64,000 nt of DNA, taken from positions 37,480-101,479 of the forward strand of contig NZ_CABFPH010000009.1 in NCBI RefSeq assembly GCF_902141845.1, given 5' to 3'. Shown here piece after piece: positions 17,762 through 26,991 of this stretch (positions are counted from its first letter, which is position 1; every line of letters begins with the position of its first letter). Source of the DNA: Methylobacterium symbioticum. Its GTDB lineage: Bacteria; Pseudomonadota; Alphaproteobacteria; Rhizobiales; Beijerinckiaceae. Made by a program: the position numbers and the translations under genes. The notes beneath the pieces were generated by a model, which was not told the origin of the DNA, did no database searches, and saw only the letters and a list, made by a program, of their open reading frames with translations.

Positions 17762-18892
17762 ATGGCTCAGGACACCGTCACCGGCATCCGCCTGCGCTCG
17801 GTCTATCTGCCGCTCAAGACGCCGATCAGCGACGCCAAGGTGCTCACCGGCCGCCAGAAGCCGATGACCGAGATCGCGATCCTGTTCTGCGAGGTCGAGA
17901 CCGGCGACGGTCATCGCGGCCTCGGGATCAGCTACGCGAAGCGGGCCGGCGGGCCGGGGCAGTTCGCCCATGCCTGCGAGATTGCGCCGGCCCTTCTGGG
18001 CGAGGATCCGAGCGACATCGCCAAGGCCTGGGACAAGCTCGCCTGGGCCGGCGCCTCGGTCGGCCGCAGCGGCCTCGCCGTGCAGGCGATCGGCGCCTTC
18101 GACGTCGCGCTCTGGGACCTGAAGGCGAAGCGCGCCGGCCTGTCGCTCGCCAAGCTGCTCGGGGCGCAGCGCGATGCGGTCCGCTGCTACAACACCTCCG
18201 GCGGCTTCCTGCACACGCCCCTCGACGAGTTGCTGGTGAACACCGACCGCTCCCGCGAGAAGGGGATCGGAGGCATCAAGCTGAAGGTCGGGCAACCGGA
18301 TTGGGCGCTCGACATCAAGCGCGTCTCCCGCGTGCGGGAGCATCTGGGCGACGCTTTCCCGCTGATGGTCGATGCCAACCAGCAATGGGACCGTCCGACC
18401 GCGATGCGGATGGGCCGGATCTTCGAGCAGTTCAACCTGATCTGGATCGAGGAGCCGCTCGACTGCTACGACGCTGCCGGCCATGCCGCGCTCGCCGCCG
18501 CCCTCGACACGCCGATCGCCACCGGCGAGATGCTGACGAGCGTCTCCGAGCACTGGGACTTCATCCGCCAGAACGGAGCCGACTTCCTGATGCCGGACGC
18601 GCCCCGCGTCGGCGGCATCACACCCTACCTGAAGGTCGCGACGCTCGCCGAATTCGCGGGGCTGACGATCGCGCCGCATTTCTCGATGGAACTGCACATC
18701 CATCTCGCCGCCGCCATGCAGCGCGAGCCCTGGGTCGAGCATTTCGAGTGGCTGGAGCCCCTGTTCAACGAGCGCCTGGAACTGAAGGACGGGCGGATGC
18801 TGGTGCCGACGCGCCCCGGCCTCGGCATCAGTCTCAGCGAGCAGGCCCTCGCCTGGACGCGGGACTCGGCCGGGTTCGGAAGCCTCGGCTGA
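17762..18892 (+). CDS. Enolase-superfamily dehydratase, galactarate/L-talarate type
   Basis: This 376-residue member of the mandelate-racemase subgroup has Mg ligands D204, E230 and E256, the KxK pair K173/K175, and a base H306 in APHFSME. The spacing between these residues is the same as I recall for Salmonella L-talarate/galactarate dehydratase, and the YNTSGGFLHTP segment is also characteristic. It would dehydrate an aldarate to a 5-keto-4-deoxy acid. The ATG has a GGAGGA site. No downstream aldolase or dehydrogenase is in the window. Other acid-sugar substrates are possible. Confidence 0.8.
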   Translation: MAQDTVTGIRLRSVYLPLKTPISDAKVLTGRQKPMTEIAILFCEVETGDGHRGLGISYAKRAGGPGQFAHACEIAPALLGEDPSDIAKAWDKLAWAGASVGRSGLAVQAIGAFDVALWDLKAKRAGLSLAKLLGAQRDAVRCYNTSGGFLHTPLDELLVNTDRSREKGIGGIKLKVGQPDWALDIKRVSRVREHLGDAFPLMVDANQQWDRPTAMRMGRIFEQFNLIWIEEPLDCYDAAGHAALAAALDTPIATGEMLTSVSEHWDFIRQNGADFLMPDAPRVGGITPYLKVATLAEFAGLTIAPHFSMELHIHLAAAMQREPWVEHFEWLEPLFNERLELKDGRMLVPTRPGLGISLSEQALAWTRDSAGFGSLG

Positions 18893-18924
18893 TCCGCGGC
18901 GCTCGGATCCGGCTGCCGGGTCGG

Positions 18925-19322
18925 GGTACGGGCCCCGGCCTGATCATGATCTACGGCTTCGCCGAGCAGTCGGGTGGGCGGGTGCGCATCTCGTCCGAGG
19001 TCGGGCAGGGCACGGCCGTCTGTATCGATCGCCCGCGCCATCACGGTGCGGCGGAGGAGGCCGATCGGCGCGCGGCACAGGCCCTGGCGCCGCGCGCCGA
19101 ACAGGGCGAGACGGTGTTGGTGGTCGACGACGCGCCGGCCGTGCGGATGCTGGTGAGAGAAGTTCCGGAAGATCTCGGCTACGCGGCGCTCTCATCACCG
19201 GCTACGCGGAGACTGCGGCGGTGGGCAACGGCCATCTGGAGCCCGGCATGGCGGTGCTGACCAAGCCCTTCGCGGTCGAGACGCTCGGGGTGCGCATTCG
19301 CGAGAGGCTTGGGACCGGTTGA
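18925..19322 (+). pseudogene. Remnant of a hybrid histidine kinase/response regulator
   Basis: One frame begins at a kinase G2 box (GTGPGLIMIYGFAEQSGG) and continues through SSEVGQGTAV into the first half of a receiver domain (VLVVDDAPAVRMLVRE, then DLGYAAL). At about 19190 the match jumps to another frame, which encodes the end of a receiver (LITGYAETAAVG, then VLTKPFAVETLG) and stops at 19320-19322. The phosphoacceptor part is missing and everything upstream of the G2 box is gone. It is a decayed gene with an internal deletion. Confidence 0.8.
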
Positions 19323-19611
19323 GGCCGAGGGCGGACGGCGACGTCCGGAGGCCACGACCCGTCCGCGCGGCCGGACTCCGACATCGTCCGGGGCCGATGC
19401 CTTTCGAGCCTGGGCAGGATGCGGTCCAGCGGCTGCCCGCCCAGGCCCGCGTTGCCTCGATGGCAGGCATCCTGCCTCTGCGCGTTGCAATTTGAGCCAT
19501 GATCCGTCTACGAACGTCTGGTATGCCAGTGTTCTGGGCCGGCGAACGGAGCGTCTGCCTGTCGAACAGGCGCCTCCGGCATCGGTTCGGGCGAGCGAGG
19601 GACGCGCGCGG
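19323..19611. other. Intergenic region upstream of the HPP gene
   Basis: 289 bases between the kinase remnant and the HPP gene. The part from 19490 to 19540 is less GC-rich and could hold the HPP promoter, but no clear element was identified. Confidence 0.3.
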
Positions 19612-20748
19612 ATGTCCAAGACCGTCAGCCCTGAGCAAGCCGGCAAGGCGTCCGGGTTTCGCCTGTTCAGGCCGATCCTGGCGGGCGCGACCCTGCGGGA
19701 ACGCCTGATCGCGTGTCTCGGGGCGCTGGTCGGCATCACGCTGACCGGCCTGATCTGTGGTCTGGTCTTCGGCCAGGGACCCCACATCCCGCTGATCGTC
19801 GCACCGATGGGGGCCTCGGCGGTGCTGCTGTTTGCCGTACCCGCGAGCCCGCTCGCTCAGCCCTGGTCGATCATCGGCGGCAATACGATCTCCGCCTTCA
19901 TGGGCGTGCTCGCCGCACATTTCATCCCGAACCCGGTCGTGGCCATCGGCGTCGGGGTGTCCCTGGCCATCGCCGCGATGTCGCTCACCCGCTGCCTCCA
20001 TCCGCCCGGCGGCGCCGCTGCGCTGACAGCGCTCATCGGCGGTCCGGCCGTCACCTCGGCCGGCTTCCTGTTCCCCCTGTTCCCGGTCTGCGTGAACTCG
20101 GTGATCCTGGTCGCCCTCGGCGTCGCCTTCCACAGGCTCTCGCGCCGGAACTACCCGCACGTCCCGGTCCCGGCACCGGTCAACACGCACGGGACGGGAG
20201 ACCTGCCCGCGCCGCTCCGGGTCGGCTTCAGGCCCGAGGACGTGGATGCGGCCCTGGGCGAACTGCACGAGACCTTGGACATCGACCGCGCCGACCTCGA
20301 CCGGCTCCTCCGCCAAGTCGAGCTTCACGCGCTCGTCCGCTCGCAGGGCGAGCCGACCTGCGGCGCGGTCATGTCGCGCGATGTCGTCACCATCGGGTTG
20401 GATGGCAGCATCGCGCGGGCGCGGGACCTCCTGATCGCGCACAACATCCGGACGCTGCCCGTCGTGGACGGGGGTGGCCGGCTGGCGGGCACGCTCGGCC
20501 TGCGCGAATTGACGCTGCACGGCGACGGGGGCATCGCGCAGGTGATGTCCGAGGCGCAGACGGCCGGGCCGGACGAGCCCGTGGTCGCGCTCGCCGCCTC
20601 GCTGTCCGATGGCCGCACCCATGCGGTGGTCGTCGTGGACGCAGAGCGCCGCATCCTCGGGATCATCACGCAGACCGACCTGCTCGCGACTCTGACGCGT
20701 CTTCTGTCGGCCAAGGCCCTCGCGCGTCCCGACCCCGTCGCCGCATAG
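19612..20748 (+). CDS. HPP-family membrane protein with CBS domain pair
   Basis: This 378-residue protein has an N-terminal HPP domain with four membrane segments, roughly residues 30-190, including the family name motif in TRCLHPPGGAAALTAL. Two CBS domains follow (about 245-300 and 310-370). Some HPP proteins transport nitrite or other small anions; CBS pairs usually sense adenine nucleotides. The ATG at 19612 gives a normal N-terminus with a basic segment before the first helix. It stands alone as a rightward gene. Confidence 0.87.
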   Translation: MSKTVSPEQAGKASGFRLFRPILAGATLRERLIACLGALVGITLTGLICGLVFGQGPHIPLIVAPMGASAVLLFAVPASPLAQPWSIIGGNTISAFMGVLAAHFIPNPVVAIGVGVSLAIAAMSLTRCLHPPGGAAALTALIGGPAVTSAGFLFPLFPVCVNSVILVALGVAFHRLSRRNYPHVPVPAPVNTHGTGDLPAPLRVGFRPEDVDAALGELHETLDIDRADLDRLLRQVELHALVRSQGEPTCGAVMSRDVVTIGLDGSIARARDLLIAHNIRTLPVVDGGGRLAGTLGLRELTLHGDGGIAQVMSEAQTAGPDEPVVALAASLSDGRTHAVVVVDAERRILGIITQTDLLATLTRLLSAKALARPDPVAA

Positions 20749-20830
20749 GCGGTCGCCGCAGCCCAAACGGAGATGCTCACCCGAACCCGCAACGGCGCGG
20801 TGCGCCGTCTCGGCTGTTGGCCCGGTTGTT

Positions 20831-20853
20831 GCCAGGATTCCCGCAATCCTGGC
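20831..20853 (+). terminator. Hairpin downstream of the HPP gene
   Basis: Perfect 9-base arms GCCAGGATT/AATCCTGGC enclose a 5-base loop 82 bases after the HPP stop. There is no T-run, so it is a terminator-like structure only. Confidence 0.45.
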
Positions 20854-20879
20854 GCAGCCAGGCCCACGGGATTGATCCG

Positions 20880-20984
20880 ATGCAAGATGGGCCGCTTCTC
20901 CTCCACCTGCTGCACGCCGCCTTGATGGCGTCGAGCATGATGCTGACGTGGCAGGTCTATCGCCTTCGCAACAAGGCGGAGTAG
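20880..20984 (+). CDS. Possible 34-residue small membrane peptide
   Basis: An ATG frame of 35 codons encodes a hydrophobic centre (LLLHLLHAALMASSMML) followed by WQVYRLRNKAE, a plausible single-span peptide with a basic end. No good Shine-Dalgarno is seen and no homologue is recognised. It lies between the HPP terminator hairpin and the repeat array. Confidence 0.3.
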   Translation: MQDGPLLLHLLHAALMASSMMLTWQVYRLRNKAE

Positions 20985-20999
20985 GACCGATTCCGGCGA

Positions 21000-21528
21000 G
21001 TGATACGGAAGCCGCTTGATCAGAGCGGGCTCCGTATCACCAAGCCCGCGCGGCGCTTGAGCGAAGCCCAGATTCGCCATCCCGAAGGGATCAACCGGAT
21101 TTGGTATGATACGGGCTTCGCTTGATCGAAGCAGAGCCCGTATCGGAAGCCCGCGCGGCGCTTGAGCGAAGCCCAGATTCGCCATCCCGAAGGGATCAAC
21201 CGAATCTGGTATGATACGGGCTTCGCTTGATCGAAGCAGAGCCCGTATCGGAAGCCCGCGCGGCGCTTGAGCGAAGCCCAGATTCGCCATCCCGAAGGGA
21301 TCAACCGAATCTGGTATGATACGGGCTTCGCTTGATCGAAGCAGAGCCCGTATCGGAAGCCCGCGCGGCGCTTGAGCGAAGCCCAGATTCGCCATCCCGA
21401 AGGGATCAACCGAATCTGGTATGATACGGGCTTCGCTTGATCGAAGCAGAGCCCGTATCGGAAGCCCGCGCGGCGCTTGAGCGAAGCCCAGATTCGCCAT
21501 CCCGAAGGGATCAACCGAATCTGGTATG
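21000..21528. repeat. 105-bp tandem array with two hairpins per unit
   Basis: Units begin at 21035 (106 bp, slightly diverged), 21141, 21246, 21351 and 21456 (truncated at about 21528); 21000-21034 is a further degenerate end. Central units are practically identical. Each contains ATACGGGCT/AGCCCGTAT arms and CAGATTCG/CGAATCTG arms with an inner ATCCC/GGGAT hairpin. Because 105 is a multiple of three, long repetitive frames result, but they have no coding character. The array fills the gap between convergent genes and resembles a BIME-type cluster of palindromes. Confidence 0.92.
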
Positions 21529-21535
21529 ACGCGTC

Positions 21536-22243
21536 TCACGCTCGCCCCACCCAACCACGCCACGTGAAGGCGGCGAAGAACGGCTCGACATCGCGGAAGC
21601 CGCCGCTCCGCAGGATGGCTTCGTCCTGATCGGGGTCGAGCGCCGGGAGGTTGGCGTCGACGGCCGCCCGGGCCCTCATCGCCTGCTCGGGATCGGCTCC
21701 CGATGCCACCGCATAGGCCTCGTAGCGCGCAAGCCAGCGCGCGCGGCTTCCGGCTCCTTGCGGAAAGCTGCCATGCGCCGCGACGAACGGGGCGCCCGGC
21801 CGCAGGCGCCGATGGATGCCCCGGACCGTCTCCTCGCGTGCCCCCGCGTCGAGGAAGTGCAGGGTGAGGAGGCAGGTTGCCGCGTCGAAGGGGCCAGCCG
21901 GCGCGTCCTCGATGTAGCCTTCGACCAGGGTGACGCGCGCCATCAGGGGGCCGAGCGTCCGCTCGGCCTGGCGGAGCATCGCCCCTGCCGGGTCGACGCC
22001 GACGAGGGTCCAGCCAGGATGGGCCTCGGCCAGGGCGCGCAGCTCCAGGCCGCCTCCGGCACCGAGAACCAGGACCCTTGCGTCGGGCGGGGCGCGCTCG
22101 GCGAGCAGGATCCCGGTCATCCGATGGAGCGCCTCGAAGCCCGGCACGAAGCGGCGCGGCCCGTCGGCATATCGTGCGGCGGCCTCCGGGTCGGAGAAGG
22201 CCGCCACGAAGTCCAAAGGCTGCGGGTTGGCGCTCAGCGTCAT
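21536..22243 (-). CDS. Class I SAM-dependent methyltransferase
   Basis: This 235-residue protein contains the SAM-binding motif [11 protein letters not shown] (about residues 57-67), the acidic motif II in LVGVDPAG and post-motifs around [14 protein letters not shown], the pattern of class I methyltransferases. Its start overlaps the stop of the Rrf2 regulator gene by four bases (ATGA), so the two are one operon. The target molecule is unknown. The 3' end lies eight bases from the tandem repeat array. Confidence 0.82.
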   Translation of the reverse strand: MTLSANPQPLDFVAAFSDPEAAARYADGPRRFVPGFEALHRMTGILLAERAPPDARVLVLGAGGGLELRALAEAHPGWTLVGVDPAGAMLRQAERTLGPLMARVTLVEGYIEDAPAGPFDAATCLLTLHFLDAGAREETVRGIHRRLRPGAPFVAAHGSFPQGAGSRARWLARYEAYAVASGADPEQAMRARAAVDANLPALDPDQDEAILRSGGFRDVEPFFAAFTWRGWVGRA

Positions 22244-22698
22244 CTGTCGGAAAGCTCCTGTCCACAGAGGCCACGCTCGGCCATCCGCGCATGGAACTCG
22301 GCACTGAGACGGCCGAGGGTGATCTCGCGCAGCCGCGCGAGCAGCAGGGTTTCCGCATCCCGGAAGGCGCTCGCGAGGGACGCGTTGACCGCCTGCTCGA
22401 CAAGGCAGCTCGGCGCTTCGCTCCGGTGGCCCATCGCGAAGACCTCCGGTGAGCCCAGGGCGACGTAGACGTCGTGCAGGGTCACGCGGTCGAGGTCGCA
22501 GGCGATGGTCCAGCCGCCGCCATGACCCTTCCCGGAGGCGACGAGCCCGAGATCGCGCAGGCCTGCCATGATCCGGCGCACCACGACCGGATTGGTCCCC
22601 ATCGCGGAGGCCAGTCGCTCGGATGTCACCGGTCCATCCGCCTCGGCCATGTGGAGAAGGACGTGGAGGACGCCCGACAATCTGCTGTCCCGTCTCAT
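22240..22698 (-). CDS. Rrf2-family transcriptional regulator
   Basis: This 152-residue winged-helix regulator begins [19 protein letters not shown] and has [18 protein letters not shown] as recognition helix and GHGGGW in the wing. Only one cysteine (PSCLVEQ) is present where iron-sulfur Rrf2 proteins carry three, so it is probably not an Fe-S sensor. The ATG at 22698 matches the usual family start; an ATG at 22710 adds four residues. The start codon lies inside a large palindrome, which suggests autorepression of the regulator-methyltransferase operon. Confidence 0.87.
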   Translation of the reverse strand: MRRDSRLSGVLHVLLHMAEADGPVTSERLASAMGTNPVVVRRIMAGLRDLGLVASGKGHGGGWTIACDLDRVTLHDVYVALGSPEVFAMGHRSEAPSCLVEQAVNASLASAFRDAETLLLARLREITLGRLSAEFHARMAERGLCGQELSDR

Positions 22699-22725
22699 GC
22701 AGCAAATCATGTTGCATGAGACGGG
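22689..22725. promoter_or_regulatory. Operator-like palindrome over the Rrf2 start codon
   Basis: Arms at 22689-22704 and 22710-22725 match at 15 of 16 positions with a 5-base spacer; the outer 13 bases are perfect (CCCGTCTCATGCA). Size and symmetry suit an Rrf2 dimer operator. It covers the start of its own gene, so binding would block transcription or initiation. Confidence 0.65.
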
Positions 22726-22817
22726 ATGCTGTCAATCGGCATCCGGATCACGCGATCGCCGAGGTCCCGCGCGTCAGGCCAAAGCGGACGAGGTCCGACT
22801 CGGAGTTCTGCGTGGCG

Positions 22818-24584
22818 CTACGCTTGCGCGTGACCGAAGTCGGAGGTCTGTCGCCCGGGCCCGGTCCGCGCGCCCCTGCGCAACGCGGCCTGCACACGGT
22901 CGATCAGCTCGCTGCGCCGATAGGGCTTTCCCAACACGTCCATGGCGTGGGGCTGCGGACCGTCGATGGCCATCTCGTCGTTGTAGCCTGTGGTGAGCAG
23001 GATCGGCACATTCGGGTCGCGGCTGCGGACCTGCTCGGCGAGGACGAGGCCGTTCGCGCCGCCCGGCATGATCACATCCGAGAACACGAGCTTGAACCCG
23101 TCCCCGCTCGTTCGCGCCTCCTCGAACCGCTCCAGCGCCTCCTCGGCGCTGTGGGCGATCACGACGCGATAGCCGATATCCTGCAACGCCTCGCCCGCCA
23201 TGGCGGCAGCCTCGCGGCTGTCGTCGACCACGAGGACGAGCGGCGGTGCGGCCAGATGGTCGAGCGGTTGGGCTTGGTATCCCGTCAGTGCTTCGGGGTA
23301 TCCGGCCTCGTCCGCCTTCTGACGGAGCACGGGAAACAGCATGCGGATGGTCGTGCCGTTCCCGACCGCGCTGTCGATCTCCAGTCGTCCGCCCGATTGC
23401 TGGATGAAACCGTGCGCCATCGCGAGGCCGAGGCCCGTTCCCTCGCCGCGCGACTTGGTGGTGAAGAACGGCTCGGTCGCCCGGGCCGCGATATGCGGCG
23501 CCATCCCGGTGCCCTCGTCGGAGACGCACAGCAGCACGTAGTCGCCCGGCTCCAGGTGCCGCGAGGCGGCATCGCCGTTGAGGTGGATCTGCCGCGTCGT
23601 GACCGTGATGGCGCCGCCGTTCGGAGACGCATCCCGCGCATTCACGACAACGTTCAGGAGGGCCATCTCCAAGTGGGTTGCATCGACCCGGACCTGCGGC
23701 AGCCGCCGCTGCAGGTTCAGGTACAAGGTCGCCTTGCTGCCCACCGAGGTCTCCAGCAACTCGGCGACGGAATTGACCATCTCGCTCAGGTCGACGCCCT
23801 TCGGCTCCAGGCGGCCGCGGCGGGCGAAGGCGAGCAGCTGATGGGTCAGCTTCGCGCCCCGGTCGGCCGCGGACGTGGCCGCGGCGAGATAGCGTTCGAA
23901 GGCCTTGTCGTCGTGACGCTTGGCCGCCAGACGCTCCAGGCTGCCATTGATGACGTGCAGGAGGTTGTTGAAGTCGTGGGCGAGCCCGGCCGTCAGCTGC
24001 CCGATGGCCTCCATCTTCTGGGCCTGCCGGAACTGCTGCTCCGCGTCCCGTCGGTGCGTCACGTCCAGCTGGCTGGCGAAGTAGTAGATGATCTCGCCGT
24101 CCGGGTTGTGCACCGGCCCCATGAACACGGCATTCCAGAACGGCGTGCCGTCCCGGCGATAGTTCAGGATCTCCACGGCCGTGGCCTTGCCGGCCGCGAG
24201 GGCCTCCCGGAGCTGCCGCACGTGATCCGGGTCGGTGCCCGCACCCTGCAGGAAACGGCAGTTGCGGCCGAGCACCTCGCCCTCCTCGTAGCCGGTCAGG
24301 TCGAGGAAGGCGTTGTTGGCGAAGACGATCGGGATGTCGTCCTGGCGGGGATCGGCCAGGATCATCGGCATGCGAGTCATCTCGACGGCGGCGAAGAAGA
24401 CGCTGCCGCGCTCGTTCAGGTCGGGATCGGTGATGGTGCTCTGTTGCCAGTGGCGCAGCCCCGGCTGCCCGAGCGGCTCCATGGCGCCCTGGTCCATGCG
24501 GCCCCGGGCCGGCTCGCCCGTGCTCGCGTCATCGTCTCCGCCGGCGCGATCCGGCGCTTTCTGGTCATCGTTCATGGCGGACAT
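22818..24584 (-). CDS. LOV-domain blue-light hybrid histidine kinase
   Basis: This 588-residue soluble protein begins with a LOV domain (about 60-178). GRNCRFLQG gives the photoactive cysteine C109 for the flavin adduct, and N141, N151 and Q172 match the conserved flavin contacts. A HisKA domain with phosphorylated H203 (AHDFNN), an ATPase domain (about 310-435) with DEGTGM and GTGLGL, and a C-terminal receiver with FSDVIMPGG follow. The predicted role is a blue-light-switched kinase with its own phosphate-accepting domain. No output regulator lies next to it; the chemoreceptor lies nearby on the same strand but is separately terminated. Confidence 0.88.
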   Translation of the reverse strand: MSAMNDDQKAPDRAGGDDDASTGEPARGRMDQGAMEPLGQPGLRHWQQSTITDPDLNERGSVFFAAVEMTRMPMILADPRQDDIPIVFANNAFLDLTGYEEGEVLGRNCRFLQGAGTDPDHVRQLREALAAGKATAVEILNYRRDGTPFWNAVFMGPVHNPDGEIIYYFASQLDVTHRRDAEQQFRQAQKMEAIGQLTAGLAHDFNNLLHVINGSLERLAAKRHDDKAFERYLAAATSAADRGAKLTHQLLAFARRGRLEPKGVDLSEMVNSVAELLETSVGSKATLYLNLQRRLPQVRVDATHLEMALLNVVVNARDASPNGGAITVTTRQIHLNGDAASRHLEPGDYVLLCVSDEGTGMAPHIAARATEPFFTTKSRGEGTGLGLAMAHGFIQQSGGRLEIDSAVGNGTTIRMLFPVLRQKADEAGYPEALTGYQAQPLDHLAAPPLVLVVDDSREAAAMAGEALQDIGYRVVIAHSAEEALERFEEARTSGDGFKLVFSDVIMPGGANGLVLAEQVRSRDPNVPILLTTGYNDEMAIDGPQPHAMDVLGKPYRRSELIDRVQAALRRGARTGPGRQTSDFGHAQA

Positions 24585-24793
24585 GTAGCGGAAAACGCGG
24601 CTGTCCGCCGAATGGTCCCGCTCCGGTGAGCCTCGCGCCGAAGATTGATGAATGCGGAGGCCAGAGCCGATCTCGGTCGCGCTTCAACCGGGACCGGACA
24701 GGCATCCGATGGATCCCTTCGGACGGCGGATGTCGACGTCGCGCAGGCGCCGCCCGGGCTTGCCGATCCCAGCCTGCCTCTCAGACACGACAA

Positions 24794-24820
24794 AGCCCGC
24801 CTCGGCGGACCGGGCGGGCT
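24794..24820 (-). terminator. Rho-independent terminator of the small peptide gene
   Basis: 8-base arms AGCCCGCC/GGCGGGCT form a stem followed on the minus strand by TTTGTCGTG. It lies 37 bases after the stop of the 45-residue frame, which supports that frame being a real transcription unit. Confidence 0.65.
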
Positions 24821-24856
24821 GCATTGGTCCGGCCGCGTCGGCGGCCGTGCCGTGGT

Positions 24857-24994
24857 TCAGGCGAGGGTCGGGACAGCGCCGGCGGCACCGGCGTTCCGCG
24901 TGTCGCCATCGAAGGTCTTGGCGAGCGCGATCACGAGCGAGACCTGAACGGCGGCGGCGAAGGGGAGGAGGGCGAGAGCGGTCAGGAGGGCCAT
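24857..24994 (-). CDS. 45-residue hydrophobic peptide, hypothetical
   Basis: The frame starts at ATG 24994 with an AAGGAC ribosome site about nine bases upstream and encodes one long membrane segment (ALLPFAAAVQVSLVIALA) followed by a polar tail. A good terminator follows. Gene-like start and stop signals for such a short frame suggest a genuine small membrane protein; no family is recognised. Roughly 300 bases separate it from the chemoreceptor gene, with no other gene visible there. Confidence 0.5.
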   Translation of the reverse strand: MALLTALALLPFAAAVQVSLVIALAKTFDGDTRNAGAAGAVPTLA

Positions 24995-25248
24995 CGGCGG
25001 TGTCCTTTGGTGCGGTGCGTTGAGAGGCTTATCGCACCGCAAACGCCGTCTTGGTATGCCACATGCCTCACGCCAGATATGCGATCGCTGCATGCGACCG
25101 GGAAGGATCGACCGGAAGTTGCATCAAAATGCATGGCTCGCGGCTGGGTCGGTGCAAAAAATTTCCGGGCTGCAGTCTAAGATTTCACCGCGACCGCCCA
25201 GGTCTGCCAACGCCGTGCGGCTCCTCAGTCCATGATCACAAACAGAAA

Positions 25249-25270
25249 CCCCGCCCGATTCCGGGCGGGG
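25249..25270 (-). terminator. Rho-independent terminator of the chemoreceptor gene
   Basis: A CCCCGCCCG/CGGGCGGGG hairpin with a 4-base loop is followed on the minus strand by TTTCTGTTT. It lies 30 bases after the chemoreceptor stop. Confidence 0.8.
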
Positions 25271-25299
25271 CTCGTTGGTTGATCGTCTTTCGGGCCGTC

Positions 25300-26991
25300 T
25301 CAGGCTGCGCGCACGGTCGCCAGGAAGCGATGCACCTCGGCTGAAAGGTGTTCCGACTGACGCGACAGTTCGGAGGCCGACGACAGAACCTGGGATGCCG
25401 CTGCGCCTGTCTCTTCCGAGGCGTGGGCCACGCCGGCAATATTGCTCGTGACCTCGCCCGTGCCGATCGAGGCCTGCGCCACGTTGCGGACGATCTCCTG
25501 CGTCGCAGCACTCTGCTGCTCGACCGCCGCGGCGATGCTGGCCGCGACCATATCGATCTCGCGGATGCGATCGGTCATCGTGCCGATGGCCGTCGCCGCC
25601 TGATCGGTGACGCCCTGGATCTCGCCGATCTGACTGACGATGTCGTCGGCGGCCCGCGCCGTCTGGTTGGCGAGCTCCTTCACCTCCGCGGCCACCACCG
25701 CGAAGCCGCGCCCCGCCTCGCCGGCCCGCGCCGCCTCGATCGTGGCATTCAGCGCCAGCAGGTTCGTCTGGCTGGCGATGGTCGAGATCAGCCCGACCAT
25801 GTCGCCGATCCGCGCCGAGGTGGTCTTCATCACCTGAACCAGACGGACCGTCTGATCCGCCTCGCCGACGGCGCCCTGGGCCAGATCGGCCGAGCCGTGC
25901 ACCTGGCGGCCGATCTCCTGGATTGAGGCGCCGAGCTCCTCGGCGGCGGCGGCGACGGTGCCGACATTGGCGGCGGCCTCCTCGGCGGCCGCCGCGACGG
26001 TGTTCGACTGGCCGGCGGTCTCGGTCGCGGTCGCGGTCATCTGCTGGGCGGTGGCCTGCAATTCCGTCGCTGCCGACGAGACCAGCCCGACGATGCCGCC
26101 CACCGCGTGCTCGAAGCTGTCGGCGAGCTCCATCATCGTGCGCTTGCGCTCGGCCGCCGCTGCAGCGTCCGCGATCTGCTTGCGCTCGGCTTCCTCGGCC
26201 GCCTTCTTGGTCACCATGGCCTTGATGCCCTCGACGGCCCGCCCCACGGCTCCGATCTCGTCGCCGCGCTCCGCTTCCCGGATCTCCGCGTCGATCTCGC
26301 CCTTGGCCATGCGCTCGAGGACGCCGACGAGGCTCCCGAGCGGACGTGTGATGCCGGCCATCGAGATGAACGCCGCCGCAATCAGGCCGATCAGCATGCC
26401 GAGTGCGCTGAATCCCATGAGCGTGTACCGCGTGGCGTTGGTCTGGTCCGTGAGATCGTCGGATGCACGCGAGACATAGGCCGCGATGTCGTCGCCCAGC
26501 TTGCCGTTATCCTTTGCGATAGCGAAGAAGAGAGGATCGACCTTGCTGTGCATGGCATCCAGCGCCACGGAGTTGCGACCCGCCATGGCTTGACGGCGCG
26601 CCTCGGTCGCCTCGACGACCAACGTCTCGATCCGTCTCGTCAAGCTTTCGATTTCGGTCTGAAAGGTGGGGGCTTTGTCCTTCAGGTCCTTCACTTCGTC
26701 GTTAAGCCTGGGCAGCACCTTGTCGAAGGCCGCATTGGCCGCCGTTATCTGCTCGGGATCGATTTCGGCGATGGTCCGGTAGACCCAGTAGTTCAGCTCG
26801 ATGACGAGCCGGTTGATCCGGCGTGACACGGCCTCCGCACGCGCCTCACGCACGATATAGATGCTGTAGGCGTCATCGATACGGGTCATGCGCGCCTGTG
26901 CGTACCAGATGCAGACGCCTACGGTCAGGGCGATCAGCCCGATCGCCAGGGACAGCTTGGGAAGGATTTTCAATCGAGCTAAAAGCAGCAT
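25300..26991 (-). CDS. Methyl-accepting chemotaxis protein
   Basis: This 563-residue chemoreceptor has a membrane segment at about 11-32 and a periplasmic helical-bundle sensor of about 140 residues. A second membrane segment near 180-200, a HAMP domain and a long cytoplasmic coiled coil follow. The signalling tip has SQTNLLALNATIEAARAGE and GRGFAVVA. No C-terminal NWETF-type CheR tether is visible. I chose ATG 26991 because GAGGG lies close upstream and a short cytoplasmic start suits the family; ATG 27036 adds 15 residues. Ligand unknown. Confidence 0.88.
   Translation of the reverse strand: MLLLARLKILPKLSLAIGLIALTVGVCIWYAQARMTRIDDAYSIYIVREARAEAVSRRINRLVIELNYWVYRTIAEIDPEQITAANAAFDKVLPRLNDEVKDLKDKAPTFQTEIESLTRRIETLVVEATEARRQAMAGRNSVALDAMHSKVDPLFFAIAKDNGKLGDDIAAYVSRASDDLTDQTNATRYTLMGFSALGMLIGLIAAAFISMAGITRPLGSLVGVLERMAKGEIDAEIREAERGDEIGAVGRAVEGIKAMVTKKAAEEAERKQIADAAAAAERKRTMMELADSFEHAVGGIVGLVSSAATELQATAQQMTATATETAGQSNTVAAAAEEAAANVGTVAAAAEELGASIQEIGRQVHGSADLAQGAVGEADQTVRLVQVMKTTSARIGDMVGLISTIASQTNLLALNATIEAARAGEAGRGFAVVAAEVKELANQTARAADDIVSQIGEIQGVTDQAATAIGTMTDRIREIDMVAASIAAAVEQQSAATQEIVRNVAQASIGTGEVTSNIAGVAHASEETGAAASQVLSSASELSRQSEHLSAEVHRFLATVRAA

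Noticed and set aside
21000..21528. Possible CRISPR array
   Set aside because: Units are contiguous 105-bp copies without unique spacers and there are no cas genes nearby.
20325..22403. Minus-strand frame with a perfectly repeating 35-residue peptide
   Set aside because: The repetition is the 105-bp DNA array read in an open frame; it has no ribosome site and merges unrelated flanking DNA.
22240..22698. Iron-sulfur IscR/NsrR-type sensor
   Set aside because: Only one cysteine is found in the region where three are needed for cluster binding.
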